Assembly (NCBI RefSeq): GCF_009834545.1
Contig: NZ_CP019427.1
Coordinates: 2,176,001 to 2,240,000 of the forward strand
Length of the DNA stretch: 64,000 bases
Origin: Pseudomonas sp. S04
GTDB lineage: Bacteria; Pseudomonadota; Gammaproteobacteria; Pseudomonadales; Pseudomonadaceae
Reading direction: 5' to 3'
The notes beneath the pieces were generated by a model, which worked only from the letters and a program-made list of their open reading frames with translations, ran no database searches and had not been told where the DNA came from. This document shows positions 8,947 to 17,740 of this stretch, one piece after another. The translations under genes and the position numbers were made by a program. Each line of letters begins with the position of its first letter. Position 1 is the first letter of the stretch.

Positions 8947-9050
8947 GATGCCCTTCGAAATGCGATTGGATGGGCACTACGATAAGGAATCGATACCTAA
9001 AGTAAAAACGATATAAAATTCATGTTTCGACAAGTTTTACTCATTAGTCG

Positions 9051-9926
9051 TTACATGGGGGCGTGCTTTTTGACAGCCTCCGCCAGGGCCGCTGCCAGCC
9101 GACCTAATGGCCTTTCTTCTTGCTCCAAAAGCACAACACAACGCGTTTTTTGCGGTGATCCGAATGGCTGGACTTCCAGGTGTTTGAGTTGTTCGAGGTT
9201 CTGGCTGGAAAGTGGAACCACTGACACCCCCAGACCACTGGCAACCATCTGGATGATCGCATCCTGACTGTCTAACTCCATACTGGTTTGCACGCGAAGG
9301 CGCAGCCGACGAAGCTCCCGGTCAATGGTACGCCCGGCCCATGCCCTGCGGTCAAAGCGGATAAACGGTAGTTGCTGAAGTAGCTGTCTAAAATCTAAAC
9401 CTGCGCATGAGCCCGGAGCAATGATCCAAAAGCCTTCTTCGTAGAGTGTTGTACTAACCAAACCGTAAGGGTGCGGTTTCACAGGTTCTGTGGTGAGTGC
9501 GACATCCAACTCACCAGCCTCTACGCGCGTGGCCAATTCGGCAGACATGCCTGAGGCTACGTTTATGCGTAGATGTGGGTGCTCGGCAGCTAGCGCGGCC
9601 AGGGCCAAAGGCAACGCACTGGCCAGTGCAGTCTGGATGGCACCAATTTTCAGTCGACCCCGCAGCTCGTGATCACCTCCAATGTCCGAAGCAATGCTGT
9701 CGTAAAGTGCAACGATCTCGCGCGCCCGCTCCACCGCTAAGTGGCCTGCGTCGGTTAATACGGGCAATCGACGCGAGCGGTCAAACAACGAAGCGTTGAA
9801 CTCCTCTTCAAGTGACTTTATGTGCAGGCTCACTGCTGATTGTGTGAGATGAACTGTGTCTGCGGCTCGCGCAAATGAACCGTGCTGAGCGATAGCAATT
9901 AAGGTACGAAGCGCGCGTAATGACAT
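9051..9926 (-). CDS. LysR-family transcriptional regulator
   Basis: This 291-residue LysR-type regulator has a winged helix-turn-helix in residues 1-60 (LRTLIAIAQHGSFARAADTVHLTQSAVSLHIKSLEEEF) and a two-lobed periplasmic-binding-like effector domain from about residue 90. It is on the same strand as the aminotransferase and permease, with a 105-bp gap, so it is probably co-regulated with them or controls them. The effector is unknown. It interrupts the parallel between loci A and B: the three-gene cluster sits between the DJ-1 relic (6.5 kb) and the azoR relic (10.0 kb). Confidence 0.88.
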   Translation of the reverse strand: MSLRALRTLIAIAQHGSFARAADTVHLTQSAVSLHIKSLEEEFNASLFDRSRRLPVLTDAGHLAVERAREIVALYDSIASDIGGDHELRGRLKIGAIQTALASALPLALAALAAEHPHLRINVASGMSAELATRVEAGELDVALTTEPVKPHPYGLVSTTLYEEGFWIIAPGSCAGLDFRQLLQQLPFIRFDRRAWAGRTIDRELRRLRLRVQTSMELDSQDAIIQMVASGLGVSVVPLSSQNLEQLKHLEVQPFGSPQKTRCVVLLEQEERPLGRLAAALAEAVKKHAPM

Positions 9927-9954
9927 AGTGATCTCTCATGTGTTGCGGCCGGCA

Positions 9955-10120
9955 AGCACACCTCAGCGGCAGGAGCTCGTTGGTAAGCTTATTGGAGCGT
10001 TCCAAGCATGGCTGTTCGTTTTGCTACATTGTCCAGCAGGTATCATCCAGCCACCCAGCAAGTTTGCGTCCATGTGAGGTATGGGATTGAGGGCCACGTC
10101 ACGAATGATGATCTGATCTG
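9955..10120 (-). pseudogene. Relic of an FMN-dependent NADH-azoreductase gene
   Basis: The minus strand keeps pieces of azoR, for example ERSNKLTNEL (intact paralogue at 38481-39080: ERSNELTNEL). The plus-strand bases 10020-10120 match 38880-38975 closely, including the identical run ggccacgtcacgaatgatga. Both ends of the gene and its frame are lost. As at 39 kb, an EamA relic follows, so the gene pair is shared. Confidence 0.75.
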
Positions 10121-10140
10121 CTAGCAGTCATTCTCCTTGA

Positions 10141-10840
10141 TCAGCGACCTGTTGTCGCATAGCACGGCAATAAGGCCAGCGTGACACCGCCAAGTACGAC
10201 GGCTGATATCATCAATAGGTACAGCGATATCGGCTCGTTCAAAATTCGTACGCCTGCCAACAACACAATGATTGGAACGCTTAACTGAAGAGTGGCGGCT
10301 TGCTGGGAACTGATATGTCTGACGATGCGGTACCACAGCGTAGAGCCAAAACCTGATGTCAACACACCCGATGCAAGCGCGTACATCACTCCGGGAAATC
10401 TCATGTGAAGGCCACCTCCGAACACGGTTGCTGGAGCCAGTAAAGCAGAAAGGTGAGGCATCTCGCAAAATTGTCAGCGGTTTCCGCGAGTGGATTCACG
10501 GCTGATTTTCCGAACACTGAATAGGCGCCCTACGCCACGCCGGAAATCGTCATTAGCAATGCGGCTACCCAAGGGAGATGAACTGGCGCTTGGTAGCAAC
10601 AACACGAACAACCCGCAGGCTGCCACCAGCATTCCGATTACCACGTTCTTCTGGAAGTGTTCACCTTGAGTCCAGGATAAAGTAAACATTGTGACTTGCA
10701 CCGCGCCGAACAAAATCAGAAGCAGAAACAAGCCGTCGCTGGCTAACAGTATCGCCGTGAACGACTCGGTATCGATTTGACCCTCCATTAATGCCTGCCG
10801 ACAAAAAATTGAATTTGGCGTAAATGCCATTGAACATAAG
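10141..10840 (-). pseudogene. Relic of an EamA/DMT-family permease gene
   Basis: Two minus-strand ORFs carry parts of one EamA permease. MAFTPNSIFCRQAL and LFGAVQVTMFTLSW (10474-10840) match the N-terminal half, and SSQQAATLQLSVPIIVLLAG with LNEPISLYLL (10141-10461) matches the C-terminal half, of the intact protein at 47127-48071 (MLAFAANSVLCRLAL; LFGAVQLTMFLYGY; FRAATVQLSVPVLASIAG). Central sequence is missing and the frame is broken at about 10465. A shorter remnant of the same end lies at 39241-39400. Confidence 0.8.
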
Positions 10841-10926
10841 TCACTGAATATCCAGCATGGGCGGTTAGAACGGCCTCGATCAGCGTTTGTATTTATGATT
10901 ATTGCCAAAAACCATGTAAATAGCAA

Positions 10927-11311
10927 AATTTTACCGTACTGGGTAGGTGATTACGCAGTAGCACTGAAAATATTGATTAAGTTCTATGCTTGTCCAAATT
11001 TGAGCTCGTTTAGAACAACGATCTTCTATGCTGATCGGGTCTATGTTCAGCGCTCCGAAGCGTGATGAGTTGTCACGCCACGATTCATCAGCAGTCGTTC
11101 ATAGGGAGCGTTTTTTGCGTTGAATACCCTGCGTTAGTAAGCGGACGCTCAACATTCCTTTACAAGGTTTTTACGTTATTCGGTTTCGATGGCAGCTTCT
11201 TCCCCAATGCTTCTTGGCCTGCCTAAGAGCAGCAGCCAGAGTGAACCCCGGCAGCAGGTTCGAACAGTTACTCAACAATCGGGCAGTCTGGAGTGCTTGA
11301 AACGAATGGCC
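10927..11311. other. Intergenic stretch without recognised gene
   Basis: No ORF with family features and no convincing promoter or terminator was seen. An imperfect inverted repeat (cgtga...tcacg near 11063-11080) is the only structure noticed. The stretch separates the EamA relic from the IS630 relic. Confidence 0.5.
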
Positions 11312-11312
11312 T

Positions 11313-12482
11313 GAGCGGTTAATCAATTAACTTATTTTTTATCACGCTCAGCTTTGCTTATGCGCGTAACTGATGATGGCCTCAGCCGTTTTGTTCCATT
11401 TGAAGGGTTTGGCTGAATGCTCGTTATGAGCTTCGATAAATTGACGGATAGCTGTTGTCAAATCGGCCGCGCTGGTGAAGGCGCCCCCTGTACAGCGCTC
11501 GTCTTTCCACTTGTGCAAACCAGCCCTCCACGGCGTTCAGCCAGGATGCGCTGGTCGGGATGAAGTGCAATTTGAAGCGTGGATGCTTTTCCAGCCACTA
11601 CTTGATGAAGGCAGTTTTATAAGTTGAGCTGTTATCCAGAAGCGCATGCAAGTCCATTCCAGTTGGTGTGTTGCGATCGATCTGGTGCAGAGAGGCCAGA
11701 AACTCCTTGGCGCGATGGCGCTGGGTAATCCGTCCGATGACTTAGCCGGTCATGCTGTCGAGGGCTGCGTACAAGCTCGCTGTCCCATGACGCTTATAGT
11801 CGTACGTGCGGCGTTCGATCTGACCTGGGCGCAGCGGCAACATCGGCTGAGTACGATCCAAAGCTTGGATCTCAGTTTTCTCGTCAACCGACAGCACCAG
11901 CGCGTTATCCGGCGGGTTCAAATAGAGCCCAGCCACGTCGACCGACTTTGTCCGAGAAATGGGGATCATTGCTGATTTTGAGGATCTTCAGACGATGGGG
12001 TTTGAGGTCGGAAGCCGCCCAAAGCTGTCGAACCTGCCACGTGCTGACCCCAGCATATTTGGCCATCAAGCGAACGCTCCAATGTGTGGCCTTTTTAGGG
12101 ACGCGCTTGGTCGTCAGCCTGAGAATTTCGTTGATTTTTTTCCGGCTACAAGCTTGAGTGGTTGACCGCTGCGCGGCAGATTCTCCAGCCCCTCAATTCC
12201 GGCTTCCAGATAGCGCTTTCGCCACTTAAATACCGTCGGCCGTGTGACCTGCACCTGGTCGATGACGGCCTTGGGTGTCATTCCATCACCCAACAGAAGT
12301 AGGATGCGAGTCTGTTCAACAAGGGCCTTCCCCAGGGTACTCATCCTCATCCAATCTTGCAGGGTAATGAGATCAGAAGGCGTTAAAGCGAAGGGAGAAG
12401 CTGGCCGAGGCATATGTATAACCAATCCATGACATTCGGCGCTTAGGATATCGTCGCTTGTAGGAAAATAAATTAACCGCTA
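11313..12482 (-). mobile_element. Degenerate IS630-family insertion sequence
   Basis: The element is about 1.17 kb, the usual IS630 size. Its ends share the inverted repeat AGCGGTTAAT followed by T/A-rich sequence (tgagcggttaatcaatt at the left; its counterpart reads leftward from 12482). It holds only fragments of a transposase. A clear TA target duplication could not be confirmed. Confidence 0.7.
11345..12425 (-). pseudogene. IS630-family transposase, frameshifted
   Basis: The N-terminal helix-turn-helix region (12114-12425; LLLGDGMTPKAVIDQVQVTRPTVFKWRKRY) ends by frameshift after LKLVAGKK. The catalytic part resumes in another frame at 11742-11969 ([23 protein letters not shown], containing the first catalytic Asp, then [16 protein letters not shown]). 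The last third, with the HNEHSAKPFKWNKTAEAI-like end, is visible at 11345-11440 in yet another register. At least two frame breaks make it inactive. Confidence 0.82.
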
Positions 12483-12702
12483 AGGACACTAGAGTTTTAG
12501 CACATGGGTATGGCTACATTGAAGCAGGCACAGTGGACGACTATCTTTCGCTCGGCGTCATCGGTCGCATCGATGCAATGTATTCAGAGCGCGGCAGTAT
12601 TTAAAGTAAGACTCCATCTAGGTGATTTTATTTTTGTGTAAGTAAAGTGGCTGCCACGCAAAGTGACTTAGGCCGCTATTGATTTTTTACAATGCGCCAC
12701 AT

Positions 12703-13389
12703 CTACTCTGTGGGTATTTTGCTCAAGCGCTGGTCGAGTAATTCAAGGGCTTGTTGTTGGATTTCTCCTTGTTGTCGTATTTCGGCGACGATTTCCTGTG
12801 CACGCTTATTGTTTGTCCACAAGGGTGTTAATGAGAGTTTGATGTTGGACTCAACAGTTCCCAAGTAATGCCCATCTGGTGTATAGAACTCCAGTGAAAG
12901 AAATGACTCCGGTTCCGAAGAGCGGTTGTTAATAAGTCGCGTTTTTATATCTAATATTGCAATGAGTGGCGAGTTGTTGCGTGAAGCTTGTTCAATTGAT
13001 TGGTTGTTACGCACTTCGCCGAAGCGTTTTTTAAGTGACTGGGTGACGCCGTTTAAACTCAAGGCAGGATCTGAAGTCTCTACATATGCTTGGCGTATGG
13101 AGTCCATGTAAAAACGCGCGGTCCAGCTATTTTTATAATGGTTATTGTAGGTAATCAACTGTTTGATCGTTTCAGTTGCTGAATCAGAGATGATAAGGGC
13201 AATGGGGCTGGACGGCAATTTTGTTGGGGTCGAAAATTTATTGCCAGTTTCTTCGTGATGTTGTGTTTTTGCACAGCCTGAAATAACCAAAAACAAGATT
13301 GCCGATAACATCGGCTTTAGTAGGTTGAGTGGCTTTTTTGAACATTGAACGCGAGGATAGTTGTATGAGGTACACATGTCAGTACTCAA
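12703..13389 (-). CDS. Predicted lipoprotein of unknown function
   Basis: This is a protein of up to 228 residues. The lipobox VISGC follows a hydrophobic stretch (LLKPMLSAILFLVISGC), so lipidation and export are likely. The start may be the ATG at 13309-13311 rather than 13389, because a signal peptide normally begins close to its hydrophobic core. The mature part has LPSSPIALIISDSATETI, a central region ending SLEFYTPDGHYLGTVESNI and a charged, Gln-rich C-terminal helix. I recognise no family. The base composition is visibly AT-richer than the copper operons, which suggests separate acquisition. It is on the same strand as, and downstream of, the small gene at 13463-13774. Confidence 0.65.
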   Translation of the reverse strand: MSTDMCTSYNYPRVQCSKKPLNLLKPMLSAILFLVISGCAKTQHHEETGNKFSTPTKLPSSPIALIISDSATETIKQLITYNNHYKNSWTARFYMDSIRQAYVETSDPALSLNGVTQSLKKRFGEVRNNQSIEQASRNNSPLIAILDIKTRLINNRSSEPESFLSLEFYTPDGHYLGTVESNIKLSLTPLWTNNKRAQEIVAEIRQQGEIQQQALELLDQRLSKIPTE

Positions 13390-13462
13390 ATATTGATATG
13401 GGGTGAAATGGTTGAAAGATGCATCTATTTGCGAGTTGTGGCCCGGAGACCCTTTTTCACGG

Positions 13463-13774
13463 TTACGCTGAGGCAGCGCAGCTTAATGCGGTGGTATTTG
13501 AAAACTCTTCGAAAGATAGTCTGGAACACCTGGATGCTAGGAGTTTGAGCAGAACCTGCAGTGACTTGGAGGAGAAATGAGCCAGCATGGAGGCCGCATC
13601 ATACCAAACAAACTCTATCAACCACTCGCGGGAGCTTGGGTTTTTTTTAAATTTGCAGCCAACACAACGAGGAGAATTCTTTTTAATATTATTCAAGAGC
13701 AACAGTATTTCAAGATGTAGGCTCTCATCCATTTGAGTTTCAAGCTCGATGATGCTGCGTACTAATTTTGCCAT
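13463..13774 (-). CDS. Small hypothetical protein, possibly ABM/ferredoxin-fold
   Basis: This is a 103-residue protein starting MAKLVRSIIELETQMDESLHLEILLLLNN, with a Cys pair CVGCKFKKN and an EWLIEFVWYDAASMLAHFSSKSLQ segment. That layout resembles small antibiotic-biosynthesis-monooxygenase-type proteins, but no catalytic motif is certain. A truncated relative begins at 32183 (SGLIRNVMEFETRMDLFLKAE...CARC). One regulon box (14070-14087) faces this gene from about 300 bp upstream, but without a good -10 at the usual spacing. Confidence 0.55.
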   Translation of the reverse strand: MAKLVRSIIELETQMDESLHLEILLLLNNIKKNSPRCVGCKFKKNPSSREWLIEFVWYDAASMLAHFSSKSLQVLLKLLASRCSRLSFEEFSNTTALSCAASA

Positions 13775-14069
13775 GGTGAAGTTCTCTGAGGAATTACTCG
13801 CGCAGAATGAGTGTTGAGTGTCTAACTAGATTAATGATATGACATGAGATCAACTCGGAATCTATTGCGAGTTGTATGAAGACTTCACTCGTTGGGTGTG
13901 TATTTTTCAGGCTGTAAAATAACTATAAAATAATCTGGGTTCTTAGGAATGCCAAATCGTTGATCATTTCCGCCATTTTTGACGATTTTTATGTTTGGCC
14001 TATTCTTTGCTATGCGTAACGGTTTCGCTACTACTGATCAGTCGGCCTTCAAGGTTTTGACCTCAGAGC

Positions 14070-14087
14070 CTGCGACAATCTGCCTCA
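14070..14087 (-). promoter_or_regulatory. Regulon box facing the 13.5 kb gene
   Basis: On the minus strand it reads TGAGGCAGATTGTCGCAG, which is 16 of 18 identical to the box at 4732. It is paired with the plus box at 14140 at exactly the same 70-bp spacing as the 4.7 kb pair. No TAnnnT hexamer is found 24-25 bases downstream (the sequence there is CCGACT), so its promoter is doubtful. Confidence 0.55.
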
Positions 14088-14139
14088 GTCATCGAGTTAG
14101 GCGTTGGTGCACCCTGTCATACGGGTGAATGCTTTTTGG

Positions 14140-14187
14140 TGTGGCAAGTTGTCGCAGTGCAGAACGTCGATAGGTGAGTGCTACCTT
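14140..14187 (+). promoter_or_regulatory. Regulon box and -10 for the DUF2946-TonB-PCu(A)C-Sco operon
   Basis: The box TGTGGCAAGTTGTCGCAG (14140-14157) is followed by an extended -10, TGCTACCTT (hexamer TACCTT at 14182-14187), starting 25 bases after the box end. This is the same geometry as at 4732-4779. Confidence 0.7.
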
Positions 14188-14193
14188 TGTGCA

Positions 14194-14272
14194 TGACATG
14201 CGATTTCTCTTGGCAGGGTTAAAGCGGTGTCATCAGGCGCCAAGGCTTGAAAAAACCTTGGCGCTTGTTCTT
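14194..14272 (+). ncRNA. Candidate small RNA or attenuated leader (copy B)
   Basis: The predicted 79-nt transcript carries the block GATTTCTCTTGGCAGGGTTA (14202-14221), identical to copy A. It ends in hairpin GCGCCAAGG (14237-14245) / CCTTGGCGC (14256-14264) with an A-rich loop and a TTGTTCTT tail. Between block and hairpin, GTnATCA is also shared with copy A. The hairpin sequence differs from copy A while its position is kept, as expected for a selected structure. It precedes the DUF2946 gene by about 90 bp. Confidence 0.55.
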
Positions 14273-14360
14273 ATGTTCGAAGTTCATGATTTGGGCTAGG
14301 TGCGCAGACTAATACCACCTGAACTGTGCGTCTTACCTTACTGTGGTGACGTCTTGCCTT

Positions 14361-14810
14361 ATGAAAATCGCGCGCAATGAACGCTCTCTCGTCGCATGGA
14401 TTCTCTATGGATGCGTCCTGTTCAGCGCGTTCACCTGCGCCATCAGTCATGGTCAGATGGCCGGGTTGCAACTCGCTGGCCTTGATGGCCCGTCTTGTTC
14501 CATGGGTGGCAACTTCGACGCGGATGCTCAGTTTGATGATTCCGGCCTAGTCACGCCGATCATCGCCACGGACTCCATTTGCGTGCTGGTTAGCCTGTTC
14601 AGTGCCATTATTCTCGCCGCGTTTTTTTGTCTATGGGGCTTACTTGTTACCGACCAGACACGGCCTCTTCCCAACGTGCAACTCTCGCGACTAAATCGGT
14701 ATTGCTGGCCTGCGGCAAATCCTCGCGCATCCCCTTGGGACTTCCCTCGCTCTGAAATTACCCGTCCAGTTTGGCTGTTATGCCAAGCAGCGTGCGGATT
14801 TATCGAATAA
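14361..14810 (+). CDS. DUF2946-family protein (copy 1)
   Basis: This is a protein of about 149 residues from the ATG at 14361. In-frame GTG codons upstream add residues that do not align with the relatives. It opens MKIARNERSLVAWILYGCVLFSAFTCAISHGQM, like the protein at 21416 (MKLTRSDRSLIAWTLYFCVLF). One hydrophobic segment lies at the N-terminus and a second near residues 70-95. The tail contains WPAANPRASPW, a motif shared with the other two copies. DUF2946 proteins are found beside copper-related TonB receptors; their role is not known to me, and metal sensing or membrane-bound metal handling is conjecture. It is the first gene of an operon with the TonB receptor 18 bp downstream. Confidence 0.75.
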   Translation: MKIARNERSLVAWILYGCVLFSAFTCAISHGQMAGLQLAGLDGPSCSMGGNFDADAQFDDSGLVTPIIATDSICVLVSLFSAIILAAFFCLWGLLVTDQTRPLPNVQLSRLNRYCWPAANPRASPWDFPRSEITRPVWLLCQAACGFIE

Positions 14811-14828
14811 AAAGTCTGGAAGTTCTCT

Positions 14829-16988
14829 ATGTTTCGCATGACTACTCTGACGCTGCTCGTCGGTAGCAGCACCCTTGCGTGGGCGCAAGATGACGCCCTG
14901 AAACTGCCTGCCGTCAACATATCCGCTGTTGCTGCCGAGTCCAAAGAGGCAACCGCTCTTAGTCTGGACAAGACCATCGACAGCGGTTCGCGCCTCAACC
15001 TGAGTGCACGCGAGAACCCCGCATCAGTTAGCGTGGCCGACCGTCAGACAATGGAGCGCATTGGGGCGCGTAACTTTCAGGACGCGGCCAATGCGTTGCC
15101 TGGGGTGAATGCTTCTGCACCCCCCGGCTGGGGAGGTTATGTAGCCTATCGAGGTTTCAACGGTGGGCAGATCGGCCAGCTATTTAACGGTATCAATCTG
15201 CAATCTGGCGGCGCGGTCCGTCCTGTCGGCGCTTGGATCTATGATCGAGTAGAGCTGCTAGGCGGGCCCTCGTCCTTTCTCAATGGCAGCGGGGCAGTGG
15301 GCGGCAGCCTGAACTTCATTACAAGGCTGGCCAGCCGCGATAAGGATAGTGTCGAGGGGCGGATGAGCTATTCGCGTTATGACACCTGGGAAACTGCGAT
15401 TGGCGTTAATCAAGCCCTCAACCAGGGAGATGGGCCTCGGCACTATGCGCGCCTGGACTACAGCCGCACTCACACCAATGGCTACATCGATCGTCAGGAG
15501 AACGGAGCCGGTAATCTCGCGTTTTCGCTGTTGAGCGACGTCAACGACCAGCTATCCCACACACTCGCCATTGAGTATCTGGAAGAGCAGGAAGACAGTC
15601 CGTATTGGGGGTCGCCGGTGTTGCAACCGCTGACTGGCAAGCTGCATATCGATAAACACAACCGCTTCAACAATTACAACGTTGATGATGGGCGTTACGA
15701 ACAACGTACTCGCTGGCTGCGCTCAATCACCAACTACCGTCTGGATGATGCCACCCAACTGCGCAATACCTACTATCACTACGATGGCCAGCGCGATTAT
15801 CGAAACCTGGAGGTGTATCGCTACAATAGCGACAACACTGCCGTGTCTCGTTCTGGCGCCTACCGCCAGCGACATGACCAAGAGGTAAACGGTAATCGCC
15901 TGGAATTGACGCATACAGGTGAGTTGTTCGGTCAGGCCAGTGACTGGGCCTTCGGCTTGGAATACAGCCGCAATAAACAGTTCATCTATCCGCTGTCTAT
16001 CAATAGCCAGTTCGGGGCGGCGGTAGATCCGAATGGCTTCGATCCAGGTAACTTTCTCGACATTCCAGGCATGAATACCCCCCGTACCAAGAGCCGTAGT
16101 ACCTGGACGGACACTTCGTCGACATTTGTGGAAAACCGCACGCGGCTGACCGATCGCCTGGCGCTGGTTACTGCGTTGCGCTACGACCATATCGATTTTG
16201 AAGTGATTGATCATACGGCTCGAAATACGCTGAATCGCCGGTGGGACGCCTTCACCGGTCGGGCCGGATTAGTCTATGACGTGAGCGATACCGCCAGCGT
16301 CTACACCCAATACAGCACGTCCGCCGAGCCGCCAGGCGGAACACTGACCAGCGCCAGCATCGGCCAAGTCGGTATCTTTGACTTGAGCACAAGCCGACAG
16401 GTCGAGGTGGGTAGCAAACTCGACTTTCTCGAGGGGCGTGGATCGGCCACGGCAGCGGCCTATCGGATCGTGCGCAAGAACATCTCCGTACCATCTTCCA
16501 CCCTGCAGAACACCACGGAGCAGGCCGGTCAACAGACCTCCACCGGTATCGAGTTGGCGGCATCGTTCAAGGTAACGCCGCAGTTACTGGCTGCCGGCAA
16601 CTACGCCTGGGTGCGTGCCGAATACGACGAGTTCAATGAAACCGTTGGCGGGGTGGTGCATTCACGCAAAGGCAAGAACCCGGTGAACATTCCGGACCGT
16701 GTCGCGAACTTCTGGCTGACCTACGATTTGACTCCGGCGTGGCAAGTCGGGGCTGATGCGCGCTACGTCTCTTCGGTCTACGCCAACACGGCCAACACCA
16801 TGTGGGTGCCGTCTTACACCGTTTACGGACTGTCCATCAAGCACGACCTTGACGCTCATACCGAGCTGAGCGCGCGCCTGCGCAACCTCACCGATGAGAC
16901 CTACGCGCGCTTCATTCATCAGACCAACACCCAGTATTACCTGGGTGAGCCACGCAGCCTGGAAGTGGCTGTGCAGTGGCGTTACTGA
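14829..16988 (+). CDS. TonB-dependent outer-membrane receptor (siderophore-receptor type, probable copper-complex uptake)
   Basis: This 719-residue receptor has a signal peptide ending near AWA. Its plug domain has LPAVNISAVAAESKEAT, RIGARNFQDAANALPGVNAS and the VELLGGPSSFLNGSGAVGGSLNFI segment. A 22-strand barrel follows and ends in the usual aromatic terminal residues WRY. It belongs to the TonB siderophore-receptor group, so the ligand is probably a metal chelate. The ligand is not shown by sequence. The genes that follow (PCu(A)C chaperone and Sco) insert copper into cytochrome oxidase, so a copper complex is the simplest guess. It is the second gene of the operon starting at 14361, under the box at 14140. 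Confidence 0.85.
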   Translation: MFRMTTLTLLVGSSTLAWAQDDALKLPAVNISAVAAESKEATALSLDKTIDSGSRLNLSARENPASVSVADRQTMERIGARNFQDAANALPGVNASAPPGWGGYVAYRGFNGGQIGQLFNGINLQSGGAVRPVGAWIYDRVELLGGPSSFLNGSGAVGGSLNFITRLASRDKDSVEGRMSYSRYDTWETAIGVNQALNQGDGPRHYARLDYSRTHTNGYIDRQENGAGNLAFSLLSDVNDQLSHTLAIEYLEEQEDSPYWGSPVLQPLTGKLHIDKHNRFNNYNVDDGRYEQRTRWLRSITNYRLDDATQLRNTYYHYDGQRDYRNLEVYRYNSDNTAVSRSGAYRQRHDQEVNGNRLELTHTGELFGQASDWAFGLEYSRNKQFIYPLSINSQFGAAVDPNGFDPGNFLDIPGMNTPRTKSRSTWTDTSSTFVENRTRLTDRLALVTALRYDHIDFEVIDHTARNTLNRRWDAFTGRAGLVYDVSDTASVYTQYSTSAEPPGGTLTSASIGQVGIFDLSTSRQVEVGSKLDFLEGRGSATAAAYRIVRKNISVPSSTLQNTTEQAGQQTSTGIELAASFKVTPQLLAAGNYAWVRAEYDEFNETVGGVVHSRKGKNPVNIPDRVANFWLTYDLTPAWQVGADARYVSSVYANTANTMWVPSYTVYGLSIKHDLDAHTELSARLRNLTDETYARFIHQTNTQYYLGEPRSLEVAVQWRY

Positions 16989-17087
16989 TGCTGTAACAAC
17001 GCTGGGTGAGCGTTAACGCTACCCCACTTAGCCAACCCGGTAGGCGTCTATTTCAGGTACCGCCTGCCTAACTGAATAGGTAACCCC

Positions 17088-17579
17088 ATGTTCCTGAAAA
17101 AATTCTTGCTGGCGTTCTCGCTCCTGTCTCTAGGGCACATTGCTCATGCACACGAGTTTCAGTCCGGCGACATTACAATTGTTCATCCGTGGTCACGTGA
17201 ACTCCCTGCGGTGGCACCAACAGCTGCTGCGTATTTCGTTCTCAAAAATCAGGGTAGCGAAGCTGATCGCCTGCTTTCTGCAACTACTCGTGTCGCTGGC
17301 AGAGCAGAGTTGCACGAGCATGTACATGCGGGTGGTGCGATGAAGATGCAGCAGGTAATGAGCGTAGAGATTCCTGCTGGCGGTGAGGTGAAATTCGAGC
17401 CCATGGGCTATCACGTGATGCTGCTCAATCTGAAACAGCAAGCCAAAGCCGGTGAGCACTTTCCTCTTACATTGATATTCGAAAAGGCCGGTGCGCTAGA
17501 AGTCGACGTCGTCGTACAGAAGGACGCCCCTACGGAGCATCAACCTGACCATAGCCATAGCGAAGGCCACCAGCACTGA
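17088..17579 (+). CDS. Periplasmic copper chaperone PCu(A)C
   Basis: This 163-residue secreted chaperone has a signal peptide ending near AHAH and the family's cupredoxin-like domain with a Cu(I) site. The site is ELHEHVHAGGAMKMQQV plus GYHVMLL, which fits the known H(M)X10MX21HXM pattern. The C-terminus adds a His-rich tail (HQPDHSHSEGHQH) likely to bind extra copper. PCu(A)C delivers Cu(I) to the CuA or CuB sites of haem-copper oxidases, usually with Sco. It lies 100 bp after the TonB receptor gene and before a Sco gene. Confidence 0.92.
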   Translation: MFLKKFLLAFSLLSLGHIAHAHEFQSGDITIVHPWSRELPAVAPTAAAYFVLKNQGSEADRLLSATTRVAGRAELHEHVHAGGAMKMQQVMSVEIPAGGEVKFEPMGYHVMLLNLKQQAKAGEHFPLTLIFEKAGALEVDVVVQKDAPTEHQPDHSHSEGHQH

Positions 17580-17740
17580 CACTCAGGGTGGCAGGGGGGG
17601 CTTTTGGTGTGCCGCGCAGCCCCCTCGTTGTAACGCGCAAGAATATGTGCGTCGCGTGGAGACATGCCCTGAACGCATATTTTATAGCATTCTCACTAAC
17701 GAGCTCGCATCGAGTTCTGATTGCAATTTCTGGAGTGGAA

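Noticed and set aside
10130..10160. An eleventh regulon box (TTGTCGCA near 10150-10158)
   Set aside because: Only about 11 of 18 positions match, it lies in an EamA relic, it has no partner box and no -10 hexamer at +24/25.
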